Positions 63,801 through 64,000 of a stretch of 64,000 bases of DNA are shown one piece after another (the first letter of the stretch is position 1; every line of letters starts with the position of its first letter). A model generated the notes under the pieces. It saw nothing but the letters and a program-made list of their open reading frames with translations, was not told the origin of the DNA and searched no databases. Source of the stretch: Amblyornis subalaris (taxonomy: Eukaryota; Chordata; Aves; Passeriformes; Ptilonorhynchidae); contig JACAXG010000018.1 of the NCBI GenBank assembly GCA_018881555.1, forward strand, positions 5,021,634 to 5,085,633, given 5' to 3'. The translations under genes and the position numbers were made by a program.

Positions 63801-64000
63801 GATTATTATCATGGGTATATTTAGCACATGTGAATTTCTCATCAGATAGTGGTCTGAGGCAAAATTAGCTTTGAAGCAAGTCAATACTTTAAAGAGACAT
63901 ATGTGTTGGAGAATGGTTAAGAACTGCCACATAAATTANATGCAAAATTTAATATATTTTCAAATTTTTGTCCTGCCTGCGATACAATCAGTAAAGCTAT
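60831..64000. other. intron segment to window end, nothing recognised
   Basis: The sequence is very AT-rich with only short open frames and Ns at 61773, 62904, 63240 and 63939. The conserved LDB2 exons encoding NLWWDAF or RIYEMNKRLQ were sought here and not seen. Confidence 0.5.

Larger units (their letters stand above)
11962..64000 (-). other. LDB2: large 5' intron of LDB2 (partial)
   Basis: Everything upstream of the 11961 acceptor appears to be intron. I looked on the minus strand for the preceding conserved exon (NLWWDAFATEFFEDDATL) using its reverse-complement signatures, such as 'gcatcccacca' and 'gcatcatcttcaaa', and for the RIYEMNKRLQ exon. Neither was found. Long 5' introns are typical of LDB2 in vertebrates. 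A reading-by-eye search can miss an exon, so this is good but not absolute evidence. Confidence 0.65.

Noticed and set aside
1..64000. CRISPR arrays, prokaryotic operons, tRNA or rRNA genes
   Set aside because: No spaced direct repeats of the right kind, no cloverleaf or rRNA landmarks seen. The sequence is clearly vertebrate nuclear DNA.

Overview
The window is nuclear DNA from a vertebrate, almost certainly a bird. It is AT-rich, carries scattered single N calls, and has no operons or dense coding. Protein-coding sequence appears only as short exons with GT/AG borders. The dispersed repeats are avian CR1 LINEs, two heavily decayed CR1-type copies, and solo LTRs of endogenous retroviruses. 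From memory, one LTR resembles an ERV-L family common in songbirds. The exact species cannot be fixed from the sequence.

The one gene recognised is LDB2 (LIM domain-binding 2, CLIM1), on the minus strand. Three consecutive coding exons lie at 11961-11789, 6676-6554 and 4932-4849. They join in frame and encode roughly residues 80-205 of the protein, the second part of the LDB/Chip self-association domain. Residues that differ between the paralogues (for example NITRMGLTNFTLNYLR and SKESYHNSSITVDCDQCTM) point to LDB2 rather than LDB1. The downstream exons, starting with the one expected to encode LCVILEPMQ, lie left of base 1. The exons encoding the canonical N-terminus were looked for from 12 to 64 kb and not found, so most of the window is one very large 5' intron.

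Layout: 0-12 kb holds the three exons, their introns and a short CR1 tail near 0.2 kb. 12-20 kb is intron with a long pyrimidine-rich stretch (14.8-15.5 kb), a cluster of RUNX-type hexamers (17.03 kb), an AT-rich hairpin (18.74 kb) and a CR1 copy (19.9-20.5 kb). 20-41 kb is mostly featureless intron with an ancient CR1 (32.4-33.4 kb), a short candidate LTR (35.1 kb) and a few small tandem repeats. At 41.4-42.5 kb is a complete solo ERV-L-like LTR with a 5-bp target duplication and an internal 46-bp repeat. A small CpG cluster with an 18-bp palindrome is at 45.9 kb. Another ancient CR1 is at 48.7-49.2 kb. A compact CpG island is at 52.5-52.8 kb. At 58.4-59.7 kb a CR1 copy is split by a 468-bp solo LTR with a 4-bp target duplication.

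The most interesting observation is the 52.5 kb CpG island. Its minus strand is open for about 190 codons and ends in a strong splice donor (GTAAGTATG). The phase of that donor matches the acceptor of the first recognised LDB2 exon, about 40 kb away. This could be an alternative LDB2 promoter and first coding exon giving a protein with a different N-terminus. It is an inference that transcript data would settle.
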